Of a stretch of DNA of 21,243 bases, positions 6,767 through 14,126 are shown piece after piece. The notes beneath the pieces are model-generated. The model saw only the letters and a list, made by a program, of their open reading frames with translations, made no database searches and had not been told where the DNA came from. Origin of the DNA: Chitinophagaceae bacterium UBA7600 (lineage in GTDB: Bacteria; Bacteroidota; Bacteroidia; Chitinophagales; Chitinophagaceae); the NCBI GenBank assembly GCA_002478885.1, contig DLKC01000022.1:1-21243 (forward strand), in the 5' to 3' direction. Both the position numbers and the translations under genes were made by a program. Within the stretch, counting starts at the first letter, position 1. Each line of letters begins with the position of its first letter.

Positions 6767-7363
6767 CTAAATTAAGTTGGCGGTGATCAATTTTAAAAAT
6801 TCACTGCGCGTTTTGTCTTTTTCAAACTCACCGAAAAATGCCGAAGTAGTTGTAACGGAATTTTGCTTTTGCACGCCACGCATCATCATACACAAGTGCT
6901 TAGCTTCAATCACCACAGCAACACCAAGCGGGTTAAGGCTTTCACGGATGGCATCCATTATCTGCACCGTCAACCGTTCCTGCACCTGCAGTCTGCGTGA
7001 GTATACATCTACCACACGCGCCAATTTGCTGAGACCGGTGATCCAACCGTTTGGAATATAGGCAATATGTGCTTTGCCAATAAAAGGCAACATATGATGT
7101 TCGCACATGCTATACAATTCAATGTCCTTTACAATTACCATCTCGCTTACATTCTCGTGGAACTTCGCCGAATTAATAATGTCGATCGCATTCATATGAT
7201 AGCCCTGAGTAAGATATTGCATCGCTTTTGCCACACGCTCAGGCGTTTTCAAAAGGCCCTCACGTTCCGGATCTTCGCCGAGCAGGCCAAGCACCTGCTT
7301 ATAATTTTCCGCAAGACCCAAGGTGGCTTGCTCATCGTATTCCTCTTTTTTAAGATATGCCAT
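6767..7363 (-). CDS. folE: GTP cyclohydrolase I
   Basis: 198 residues, a full-length type IA enzyme. It converts GTP to 7,8-dihydroneopterin triphosphate, the entry step to folate, tetrahydropterins and deazaguanines. The zinc ligands are all present with family spacing: Cys87 and His90 in MCEHHMLPF, and Cys158 in HLCMMMRGV. The [21 protein letters not shown] block (112-132) and the C-terminal 'R-S-E-F-L' region are also typical. Upstream on the same strand lie two 6-pyruvoyl-tetrahydropterin-synthase-like genes whose substrate is this enzyme's product. The 119-nt gap to the nearer one contains an intergenic repeat, so co-transcription is not certain. Confidence 0.96.
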   Translation of the reverse strand: MAYLKKEEYDEQATLGLAENYKQVLGLLGEDPEREGLLKTPERVAKAMQYLTQGYHMNAIDIINSAKFHENVSEMVIVKDIELYSMCEHHMLPFIGKAHIAYIPNGWITGLSKLARVVDVYSRRLQVQERLTVQIMDAIRESLNPLGVAVVIEAKHLCMMMRGVQKQNSVTTTSAFFGEFEKDKTRSEFLKLITANLI

Positions 7364-7433
7364 TTTTCAATAGTTTACTTTATTAGCCAGGCTGTTTGTT
7401 TTTTTGTCATCGCCTGCTGCGATACAGTGTCAG

Positions 7434-7482
7434 CTTATCCGGCATCGCCCACTTGGGTACTTTGTTCTTTATGTAGCAAACG
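7434..7482 (+). repeat. Dispersed intergenic repeat, copy H (diverged)
   Basis: TTATCCGGCATCGCCCACTT at 7435-7454 continues into GGGTAC and, about 20 nt later, GTAGCAAACGC. It parallels copy F (TTATCCGGCGTCGCACAATT, then GTAC). It abuts the stop of the adjacent pterin gene. This is a diverged member and is recognised mainly by order of blocks. Confidence 0.5.
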
Positions 7483-7896
7483 CTATGCAGGATATTCAAC
7501 AAAATTCCTTTCCGTTTCATAAAGCCTCACCTGCAGGTCAAGGTGCTCATCAAGCTTCGCACGCAGCAGTTGGTAAATAACCATTACGATATTTTCTGCT
7601 GTAGGATTCAGGTTTTTAAATTCTTCGGTATCCAGGTTCAGGTTCTTATGATCAAAACGGCTAAGCACATTTTCTTCGATAAGGTCACTGAGTATTTTCA
7701 TGTCGATTACATAACCCGTTCTGGTATCGGGTACGCCAGTAACTTTTACTATAAGATCGTAATTGTGCCCATGATAATTCGGGTTATTGCACTTGCCAAA
7801 AATGCGCTGGTTCACTTCATCTGTCCATTCAGGATTGTGTAAACGGTGTGCGGCATTAAAGTGTTCCTTCCGATAGACAGCAACTTTATTATTCAT
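7483..7896 (-). CDS. 6-pyruvoyl-tetrahydropterin synthase / 6-carboxytetrahydropterin synthase family protein, paralog 1
   Basis: 137 residues. The family fold and active site are complete: zinc ligands His17, His42 and His44 (FNAAH, HGH), catalytic Cys36, the Asp82-His83 pair in FDHKNLNLD, and pterin-binding Glu127 in LYETER. The sequence FGKCNNPNYHGHNY has five residues between Cys and HGH, as in animal PTPS, whereas E. coli QueD has three. That favours a PTPS-type enzyme making 6-pyruvoyl-tetrahydropterin, but annotation pipelines may call it QueD. The substrate would be dihydroneopterin triphosphate from the neighbouring folE product. A second paralog lies 94 nt upstream on the same strand. 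Confidence 0.88.
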   Translation of the reverse strand: MNNKVAVYRKEHFNAAHRLHNPEWTDEVNQRIFGKCNNPNYHGHNYDLIVKVTGVPDTRTGYVIDMKILSDLIEENVLSRFDHKNLNLDTEEFKNLNPTAENIVMVIYQLLRAKLDEHLDLQVRLYETERNFVEYPA

Positions 7897-7990
7897 ACGA
7901 AAATTAAGGTAAGAAAGTTTCCGCCATTGAACTCCCGGATTTTCTTAAATGGTAAATGGAAGTAATAACAGGAAAAGCTGTAAAAGGTTC

Positions 7991-8401
7991 TCAACTGCCA
8001 AAATATTCTACATAGATTCTTGGCGTTTCATAAAGTTTGATACAATGTAACTGTACATTTTGGGGAAGATGGGGTTCAAGTTGCTGCCAGATGCCGATGG
8101 CCAGGTTTTCTGTGCTGCACATTTTATTCCGCAGAAAATCAACATCAAGGTTAAGGTTTTTATGGTCAACCTTTTTTATTACGTGTTCTTTGATGAGCAC
8201 TTTTAGTTTTTTTACATCCATCACAAATCCTGTTTCCGGATCGGGATCGCCCTTTACGGTTACAAAGAGGTCGAAGTTGTGCCCATGCCAGTTTTCATTG
8301 GCACAAACACCAAAAACTTCTTCATTCTTTTCGCGGCTCCAGCTGGGATTGTAGAGCTTGTGCGCTGCATTAAAATGTTCTAACCTCGTGAGATAAATCA
8401 T
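7991..8401 (-). CDS. 6-pyruvoyl-tetrahydropterin synthase family protein, paralog 2
   Basis: 136 residues from the ATG at 8401. A 23-codon extension to 8470 exists but adds a non-conserved head before the family's normal start (MIYLTRLEHFNAAHKL). Zinc ligands His14, His39 and His41, catalytic Cys33, the Asp79-His80 pair and Glu125 (LYETPR) are all present. The spacing CANENWHGH again matches animal PTPS. It differs clearly from paralog 1, so the duplication looks old and both copies look functional. One may serve tetrahydropterin and the other deazaguanine (queuosine) synthesis, but sequence alone does not decide which. Confidence 0.86.
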   Translation of the reverse strand: MIYLTRLEHFNAAHKLYNPSWSREKNEEVFGVCANENWHGHNFDLFVTVKGDPDPETGFVMDVKKLKVLIKEHVIKKVDHKNLNLDVDFLRNKMCSTENLAIGIWQQLEPHLPQNVQLHCIKLYETPRIYVEYFGS

Positions 8402-8532
8402 TACGCTCGATTCAAAAATTTCCGCAAAGGTAAGGGCTGAACGATAAATGCACCAACGAACCATTTTCATTTTTGCGACAGGGATTTACCAGGGCTGTAA
8501 AATGAGTCGCCCCATGACCTGAACCCTGAAGA

Positions 8533-8590
8533 GTGCGACGCAACAGTGGCCGCCACGCGGCACCGCTGCTGGGTACAAAAACAGGTATTG
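8533..8590 (-). repeat. Dispersed intergenic repeat, copy C (minus orientation)
   Basis: The core TTGCGTCGCAC is present exactly on the minus strand (8543-8533). The CTTGTAC half is degenerate (CTCTTCAGG). A TTTTTGTAC-like stretch lies on the other side (8581-8573 on the minus strand). It occupies the divergent gap between paralog 2 of the PTPS pair and the next plus-strand gene. It contains no obvious coding sequence. Confidence 0.5.
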
Positions 8591-8695
8591 CCTTTATTTG
8601 AACCGGCACATTCACAAACATTGCGCGGTAACTGTTTTATAAGTAACTTTTCAAAAATTAAAGAACGAACCGGCGCCGGATAAATATTGCTGTTA

Positions 8696-10297
8696 ATGAA
8701 TGGATTGGCTAAGTATATAAAGTTGATTGCTCTTACTTTTATTTGTGCATTGCTGTATGTTAAAAGTAATGGCCAGGAAATATGTAACAATGGTAAAGAC
8801 GATGATGGCGATGGCCTCGCCGATATTAATGACCCCGATTGCCAGTGCCATTTCACGGTTAATGGTAACCTGTTGCAAAATGCCTCTTTTGAATCTTATG
8901 CGCATTGCCCGGTGAGTTATTTATACTCCAACGAATCGGATATTGCCACTGCCTGGAAATTCGGTACTTACATTAATATCAATGAAGCATTTTATCTTCA
9001 TAACCTAGCTTGCGCCTACGATTCTGAGCGGGTAATGCATTATATGCCACCTGCGCTGCCCCTTCCCGATGGTACTGGTTTTATTTCCATTGAAAAAGAC
9101 GCATACAGCGATCTTAATATCCTCGAACATGATATGTCGAAAAGCTATGTAGGGCAATGCCTTACGCAGCCCCTGAAGGCGGGAGAAGATTATACGCTAA
9201 GTTTCTATGCGGGCAGGTTCAGGTCATGGGATAATTTTCTTGGAGATATTTTCCCTTTTACCGTGGCAGTATTTGGTAATGCTGATTGTAATGCTGTGCC
9301 ATTTGGTAAAGTTAATGTGCTTGGAAACGGCTGCCCCGCCAATTACCCGGGCTGGGTATTACTTGGCAAAGTTGATGTGGTAAGCGCCGGTCAGTGGGTG
9401 CAAAGCAAAGTGCGGCTTAACATCCCGTTTAATATAAATGTAATTGAGATTGGCCCTGACTGCAGCATACTTGAGCCGATTATCAACCTCCCCGACGGCA
9501 CCACCTTTTTAGATTATCATCAATACTACCTCGACGATCTTCACCTGCTTCCAACAAAAGATTTTCCATTCGAATACATACAAACACAGATCGGTAGTAC
9601 GTGCAGCGATCAGCCCGTACTTGTGGCTCCCGTTATTGCAGGCGCAAGCTATCAATGGTATAAGGACAGTGTCGCCATTCCCGGCGCAACAGCAGGTACA
9701 TACCAGGTGGCCAATATTACCGGTGCAAGCTACTTCAATGTAAAGATCACAACCAGCAGCAAGTGCAGCATATCAGAGCCTTACCTGGTTGCACCAAATA
9801 TGCTCGATGCGGTACACATTCCTTCAGACACGGTGTTTTGCAGGGAAGACAGCATGCTGCATCTTGCACCTGCTTTAACAGGCATCACTTACAGCATTAA
9901 TGGAGTAGCTGCCGATTCAGTAACAATTAAAGATGCAGGAACCTATGCAATTGTTGCACGCAATTCAACAGGCTGCGAAAGAAGTTTTACCACAACGGTT
10001 GGAAAGTTTAACTGCACGGGTTGCAGCACCCTTATGCCATCAGCGTTTACACCGAATGGCGATGGGTTGAACGATGTTTTCAGGCCCAGGTTCAACTGCG
10101 CTGTATCTTCAGTGCTGTTCGTTATTTATAACCGCTGGGGTCAGAAAATATTTGAAAGCAGGGAGGTTGGCAAAGGCTGGAATGGCCTTTTCAATGCTAA
10201 TGCCATGCCCACCGGGACTTACGTTTATACAGTACAGTATAAAACCATCAACAACATTTCAAGAACGGCAAGGGGTGTTGTAACGCTTATAAGATAG
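8696..10297 (+). CDS. Exported protein with T9SS type B (CHU_C, gliding-type) sorting domain
   Basis: 533 residues from the ATG at 8696; a TTG three codons earlier is less likely. A signal peptide (about 1-27, ending SNGQ) precedes ICNNGKDDDGDGLADINDPDC, an acidic DGDGLAD stretch resembling thrombospondin-type calcium-binding repeats. A large beta-rich region follows (about 60-290), then an Ig-like segment (about 295-365, with YQWYKDSVAIPGAT) and a second small beta module. The C-terminal domain starts at about 443 (MPSAFTPNGDGLNDVF, YNRWGQKIFES, W-x-G, P-x-GTYVYTVQY). This is the type B signal used for T9SS export and surface attachment. The function of the passenger is unknown. Confidence 0.85.
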   Translation: MNGLAKYIKLIALTFICALLYVKSNGQEICNNGKDDDGDGLADINDPDCQCHFTVNGNLLQNASFESYAHCPVSYLYSNESDIATAWKFGTYININEAFYLHNLACAYDSERVMHYMPPALPLPDGTGFISIEKDAYSDLNILEHDMSKSYVGQCLTQPLKAGEDYTLSFYAGRFRSWDNFLGDIFPFTVAVFGNADCNAVPFGKVNVLGNGCPANYPGWVLLGKVDVVSAGQWVQSKVRLNIPFNINVIEIGPDCSILEPIINLPDGTTFLDYHQYYLDDLHLLPTKDFPFEYIQTQIGSTCSDQPVLVAPVIAGASYQWYKDSVAIPGATAGTYQVANITGASYFNVKITTSSKCSISEPYLVAPNMLDAVHIPSDTVFCREDSMLHLAPALTGITYSINGVAADSVTIKDAGTYAIVARNSTGCERSFTTTVGKFNCTGCSTLMPSAFTPNGDGLNDVFRPRFNCAVSSVLFVIYNRWGQKIFESREVGKGWNGLFNANAMPTGTYVYTVQYKTINNISRTARGVVTLIR

Positions 10298-10334
10298 CAG
10301 GCGGGTCAGGTGTTCCCATCATCTGGACTACTAT

Positions 10335-10395
10335 TTGGCTTTGCTTGCGTCGCACTCTTTTGCTGTATATTGCTACGCAGCAAAGTTTTACAAAT
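10335..10395 (+). repeat. Dispersed intergenic repeat, copy D
   Basis: Exact core TTGCGTCGCAC at 10345-10355, followed by TCTTTTGCTG and then TACGCAGCAAAG (10373-10384). TTTGCTG (10359-10365) can pair with CAGCAAA (10377-10383), giving a small hairpin. It lies 48 nt after the stop of the T9SS type B gene, in a convergent gap. Confidence 0.65.
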
Positions 10396-10444
10396 CGCTG
10401 TTGGTTGCATAAACCGAAACGTAATGCAGAAGCAATCGGTAGTG

Positions 10445-10888
10445 CTATTCAGCTTTTACAATCACATAATACTGGGCGCCTACCGGGCGATGGGTTGAAG
10501 TGCCGTCGGTATAATGCGATATTTCTTCGTTCTGGTAGAGTTCAACAGTGCAGTTGCCAAAGCCATGCATAACGGTTGCGGCAATATTGGCCGTGGTTTG
10601 AACTACGCTGCCTATTTCCACTTCCTGGCCACTGTCATTGATCGTTTTCCACGATGCATAAATCTGTAAGGCAGAAATACTTGGATTCAGAAAGTTCATG
10701 TGATTATCCTGGGCAGTGCTGAACGGAGGATAAACCGTAACGTTGGTAATCGCGTCACCAACAGTAACTATTGCGCGATCTGTATATGTTAACTCTGGGC
10801 CGATCACTTCCGTAGGTCCGGCAACAATTTTGGTACAACCTGTAGCAATGATAATAATCAGTGTGGTGAGGAGGAGACAACTTTTCAT
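10445..10888 (-). CDS. Hypothetical lipoprotein
   Basis: 147 residues from the ATG at 10888, chosen because it begins a clean lipoprotein signal (MKSCLLLTTLIIIIATGC, Cys18 as the lipidation site). A 16-codon longer start at 10936 would bury this signal. The mature part is beta-rich, with segments such as LTYTDRAIVTVGDAITNVTVYPPFS, ATVMHGFGNCTVELYQNEE and RPVGAQYYVIVKAE. I recognise no family. It is probably anchored in the outer membrane or facing the periplasm. It is convergent with the upstream T9SS type B gene and divergent from the next lipoprotein gene. Confidence 0.65.
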   Translation of the reverse strand: MKSCLLLTTLIIIIATGCTKIVAGPTEVIGPELTYTDRAIVTVGDAITNVTVYPPFSTAQDNHMNFLNPSISALQIYASWKTINDSGQEVEIGSVVQTTANIAATVMHGFGNCTVELYQNEEISHYTDGTSTHRPVGAQYYVIVKAE

Positions 10889-11160
10889 GGAAGTATTAGA
10901 TTTAGGGCATAAAATAAGTAAATATTTACGAATCACCGAATAATAGAATAATCGTTTTTATTGTCGACCTTTTAAATGCCATCGTAGAACAAGTACTACA
11001 GCGCTTATACAATACCTGCCTGTCACTTCATCACGCACTGGAAATAGCCATATGGGTATCAAATAATAACATATGGTAAAAGAATAATTGCCCGGTATGT
11101 TTCTTCTCTATACAGCAGCGATATTTCCATAATTTGCAGTAAATAGTAAAACAAAACCAC

Positions 11161-11622
11161 ATGAAAATCTTTACATGTATAGCTGTAGCGGCCTTGGTTG
11201 CTGGTTGTAACGGCCCTGAAACAATGAGTGAACAAAAAACAAAACTTCCGATTGAAGGAACATGGAGACTGGTTACCGGAACGTTGATAGAAAAATCCGA
11301 CACCACCGTTACAGACTACAGCACCGGCCGCTCGTTTATTAAAGTGATCAACGCAACGCATTTTGCTTTTATGGGTCATGATCTTACCAAAGGCAAAGAC
11401 TCTGCAGCATTTTATACCTCCGGCGGTGGAAAATATGAATTAAAAGATTCATCGTATACAGAACACCTTGAATATTGCAGCGACCGGCAGTGGGAGGGTA
11501 ACGACTTTCATTTTACCGTTACCATTACAAATGATACGCTGGTTCAGCAGGGCATTGAAAAAGTTGAATCAGCGGGAGTGGAGCGTGTTAATATAGAAAA
11601 ATATGTGCGGCAGAAACCCTGA
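11161..11622 (+). CDS. Putative lipocalin-like lipoprotein
   Basis: 153 residues with a lipoprotein signal (lipobox LVAGC, Cys16). After a short linker the chain begins IEGTWRLVTGTLIEKSD and later has SFIKVINATHFAFMG, GGGKYELKDSSYTEHLEY and FHFTVTITNDTLVQQG. That 'GTW..., F, GGG-Y-L, Y-E' order resembles small Bacteroidota lipocalin-like (DUF4488-type) proteins, in which a beta-barrel may bind a hydrophobic ligand. The family assignment is by pattern only. Its own transcript is likely, because the upstream gene is divergent. Confidence 0.65.
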   Translation: MKIFTCIAVAALVAGCNGPETMSEQKTKLPIEGTWRLVTGTLIEKSDTTVTDYSTGRSFIKVINATHFAFMGHDLTKGKDSAAFYTSGGGKYELKDSSYTEHLEYCSDRQWEGNDFHFTVTITNDTLVQQGIEKVESAGVERVNIEKYVRQKP

Positions 11623-11801
11623 TCCTGCTGCATATAATGCTGTCCGCTTTATTTCAGCTGCTCTTTTTGGCAGATGGGTGCAATAATATTACCTTACCTT
11701 TACAGCAATCTGCTAAAAACACTAACAATTTTTACCAGGTTTATTTCCCCCGCCTTTATTATACACAAACAAGACTTTTTACTAAATACTTAATAAAAAT
11801 C

Positions 11802-12248
11802 ATGGCAGAAACCTGGAATAAAAAAGAAAGAGAAAAGAAAAAACAGCAAATCAGGAAAGAGAAAGCCGAAAAAAAGCTGGAAAGAAAAGAAAACAGTAAG
11901 AAAGATAACAATTTTGAAAGCATGCTCGCCTACCTCGACGAGAATGGTAACCTTTCTTCACAACCTCCCGATCCACGGAAAAAGATTACGATCAACGCCG
12001 AAGATATTGAAATAGGCGTTCCAAAGCAGGCACCCGTAAATCCCGAAGATCTTATCCGGAAAGGTATCGTTAGTTTCTTCAACGATGCCAAAGGTTACGG
12101 CTTTATCAAAGACCTCGAAACACAGGAAAGCGTTTTTGTACACATCAATTCCCTCACCGAAAGTATAAGGGAAGGCAATAAAGTAAGTTTCGAAGTTGAA
12201 ATGGGGCCAAAAGGCGCCAGCGCAACTAACGTGAAACTGGTCAACTGA
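11802..12248 (+). CDS. Cold-shock-domain protein with charged N-terminal helix
   Basis: 148 residues from the ATG at 11802. A longer frame to 11637 has no family support. Residues 5-45 are a highly charged K/E/R-rich helix (WNKKEREKKKQQIRKEKAEKK). A linker follows, and the C-terminal cold-shock domain runs at about 83-148 (KGIVSFFNDAKGYGFIKD with the RNP1-like KGYGFI, and VFVHINSL as RNP2). Such domains bind single-stranded RNA or DNA and can act as RNA chaperones. This two-part layout is longer than a simple CspA (about 70 residues) and is common in Bacteroidota. Translation or RNA-structure control in the cytoplasm is inferred. Confidence 0.85.
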   Translation: MAETWNKKEREKKKQQIRKEKAEKKLERKENSKKDNNFESMLAYLDENGNLSSQPPDPRKKITINAEDIEIGVPKQAPVNPEDLIRKGIVSFFNDAKGYGFIKDLETQESVFVHINSLTESIREGNKVSFEVEMGPKGASATNVKLVN

Positions 12249-12292
12249 TTTACCAACTACGAATATCTTATGGATGGCGCGCATCAGCAAAG

Positions 12293-12751
12293 TCAAAATT
12301 TGCTCTTCTGTACTTTTTCATGATAAGGCAGGTACAAAGGCAAAGCCGCCGATCCGTACCATCCATATATTTCGGCATCCAGCAATTTTGATTTTACAGC
12401 AGGATCCGTTTCCAACAATGCTTTAGCCTCTTCCGCAGTTTTTACATTTAAAATAAAAATGCCACGGTAACTTTTGTCATTCTTCTGCAAAGGTCCCGCA
12501 ACAACCAGTTTCCCCTCTTTGGCAAGACGGCCAATATTCTGCATGTGCCCGTTAAATAAGCTGTCGATCAACGACTGGTCTGTGGTATTGTTGCTTCCCG
12601 TTTTCAGGATTACGAGCGAATACATCTTCATACCGTATTCATCACTACCCAGTGAATCAGCAAGCCTCTTGTCATAAACCGTGTTGCCATTTTGCGCATT
12701 GGCAGTCAATAGCCATAAACAGGCAATGCTGGAATAAATTATCTTACGCAT
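12293..12751 (-). CDS. Exported YciI-like (YCII domain) protein
   Basis: 152 residues. A classical signal peptide (about 1-19, ending TANAQ) precedes a YCII-type ferredoxin-like domain at about 42-130. That domain holds SLVILKTGSN, the conserved His in LFNGHMQNIGRLAKEGKLVVAGPL, a GIFILNVKTAEEAKALLETDPAV block and an EIYGW ending. YCII proteins are usually cytoplasmic and of uncertain function, some acting as dehalogenase or lactonase-like enzymes through a His-Asp pair. Here the domain would act in the periplasm. It converges with the cold-shock gene, with only 44 nt between the stops. Confidence 0.8.
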   Translation of the reverse strand: MRKIIYSSIACLWLLTANAQNGNTVYDKRLADSLGSDEYGMKMYSLVILKTGSNNTTDQSLIDSLFNGHMQNIGRLAKEGKLVVAGPLQKNDKSYRGIFILNVKTAEEAKALLETDPAVKSKLLDAEIYGWYGSAALPLYLPYHEKVQKSKF

Positions 12752-12837
12752 AGACTATCAATTTACGGTGTTGGTCAATTGTTATTTTGAAGTCGGTTTT
12801 TAAAATCAGTTTTTTGTAACGGGCTTTGGTAAAGCTA

Positions 12838-12900
12838 TCAGGCATCGTTGCGTCGCACGCTTGTACACCAACAACTGCACGCAACAAACGCAATTTGTTT
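12838..12900 (+). repeat. Dispersed intergenic repeat, copy E
   Basis: Near-consensus core TTGCGTCGCAC at 12848-12858, G at 12859, CTTGTAC at 12860-12866. About 12 nt later GCACGCAACAAACGC matches the second block of the family. It sits between two minus-strand genes, 77 nt past the stop of the DUF1080 gene. Confidence 0.7.
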
Positions 12901-12934
12901 TGCCTTCAGTTCCGGGCAAGAGTTTTGTAAAGCC

Positions 12935-13840
12935 TTATTTATACCTGCATTTTGAATTATCTGCCTTCACATAATACGATTTATAATTCAGGGCAGTCTT
13001 ATCCATGCACCCTTCGAGATTCAAAAGTTCAACCTTTCTGAAACGTATCGGGTGGCTCTCCGCCTGAAGGGCGATATATCCTGAACTTAGGGCCATGTTT
13101 TTATTTTGGATCCATTTTATAGAGTCGGCACCAAAACCCCCACTGGTAAAAGTGAAAGCACTGTTTACAAAATCACCCGCAATCATCGGCTTCTCATAAG
13201 TCAGCACCGTATCGCCATCGATGAGGTGATGAATCAGTGAATCCCCATAAACTACGGCTTCTGCCGCAACCCAGTCACCCTGGTCATAATATGGTGAATT
13301 TGAATCAATGCAATGATCAGGCCTTATCTTTCCGTTCATGCTAACAATGGTACCCGGTGTGCAGAGATTGCCCGTATGATTTTTTATAACCGAATCACAT
13401 GCGAGCAACTGCAATTCAAGCGATACAGGAAAGGTTTGCTGTTTGCCAACAGAGGCTGCTGATTGGGAATGCAACATTACCCCACTGTTTAAATAGGCAT
13501 AACTGGGCCCGCCTGTCAATTGTTTTCCATAAAACTGGTATTCCACGTGCACTTTATAGTACGAGAAAGGTTCCTTGTAATAAATGTGCCCGAATTGCTG
13601 GGTAAACTTTTCATACTTGCTGTAATCAACAACCAGCATGCTGTCTTTTACATAAAAAGTATTGTAGGCATTGTCATTCAGATCAAAACCGGCGATCTTA
13701 ATGTCCCAACCGTTCAAATCTTTTTTGTTAAACAGTGGCACCCATTCCTCTTTGTCGGCATTGGTAAGTGAGGTGGCCTTTTGGGTACCGCACGAGATCA
13801 TCATCATAACAAGGCTAAAAGCAAGGCAAACTTTATACAT
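12935..13840 (-). CDS. DUF1080 (3-keto-disaccharide hydrolase-type) lipoprotein
   Basis: 301 residues with a lipoprotein signal (MISC, Cys17). The DUF1080 fold, a concanavalin-like beta sandwich, spans about 33-275: EEWVPLFNKKDLNGWDIK at the start, SYYKVHVEYQFYGKQ, YLNSGVMLHSQ, SLELQLLACD, GDWVAAEAVVYGDSLIHHLIDGDTVLTYEKP, and SSGYIALQAESHPIRFRKVELLNLEG at the end. Family members bind or cleave glycans, including 3-keto sugars. The C-terminus adds GCMDKTALNYKSYYVKADNSKC, a short Cys-bounded motif seen at the ends of Bacteroidota surface proteins. The mature protein is likely at the outer membrane. The substrate is unknown. Confidence 0.85.
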   Translation of the reverse strand: MYKVCLAFSLVMMMISCGTQKATSLTNADKEEWVPLFNKKDLNGWDIKIAGFDLNDNAYNTFYVKDSMLVVDYSKYEKFTQQFGHIYYKEPFSYYKVHVEYQFYGKQLTGGPSYAYLNSGVMLHSQSAASVGKQQTFPVSLELQLLACDSVIKNHTGNLCTPGTIVSMNGKIRPDHCIDSNSPYYDQGDWVAAEAVVYGDSLIHHLIDGDTVLTYEKPMIAGDFVNSAFTFTSGGFGADSIKWIQNKNMALSSGYIALQAESHPIRFRKVELLNLEGCMDKTALNYKSYYVKADNSKCRYK

Positions 13841-14051
13841 GGGGTAATTTTATTTCAATGAAAATAATAAATATAAAAACTCAGTCTGTAAAGTTTTTAC
13901 AAACGCATCTTCCGGTACGTTTGGAGCCCTGCGATGTTTTCCATATGCAGCATGCCTGATCTCCTCATGCATCACCTTGTAACAAAACAACCGGGTATAA
14001 ATATTCAGCTTGCACAGAATTGCTCCTTCGTTAACCACTTGCTAAAATGGC

Positions 14052-14081
14052 TTGTACTCTTACCTGTAATCCCTAAATTTA
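14052..14081 (+). promoter_or_regulatory. Candidate Bacteroidota-type promoter
   Basis: TTGT begins at 14052, followed after a 19-nt gap by TAAATTTA at 14074. This resembles the Bacteroidota housekeeping pattern TTTG-N19-TAnnTTTG. The -10 lies about 45 nt upstream of the ATG at 14127. Such short motifs occur by chance in AT-rich gaps, so this is only a candidate. Confidence 0.3.
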
Positions 14082-14126
14082 AAACTCCAAAGCAATTCTT
14101 GCCATCGTTTAAATATCATACACATT

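Noticed and set aside
8402..8470. Longer start for the second PTPS paralog
   Set aside because: The extra 23 residues have no counterpart in the family, and paralog 1 starts at the equivalent of the ATG at 8401.
8687..8695. TTG start for the T9SS type B gene
   Set aside because: The ATG at 8696 gives a proper signal peptide, and the three extra residues add nothing.
8402..8695. Riboswitch (for example preQ1 type) upstream of the pterin genes
   Set aside because: I looked for a compact pseudoknot-like motif near the start at 8401 and saw none. The region is explained by a diverged repeat copy.
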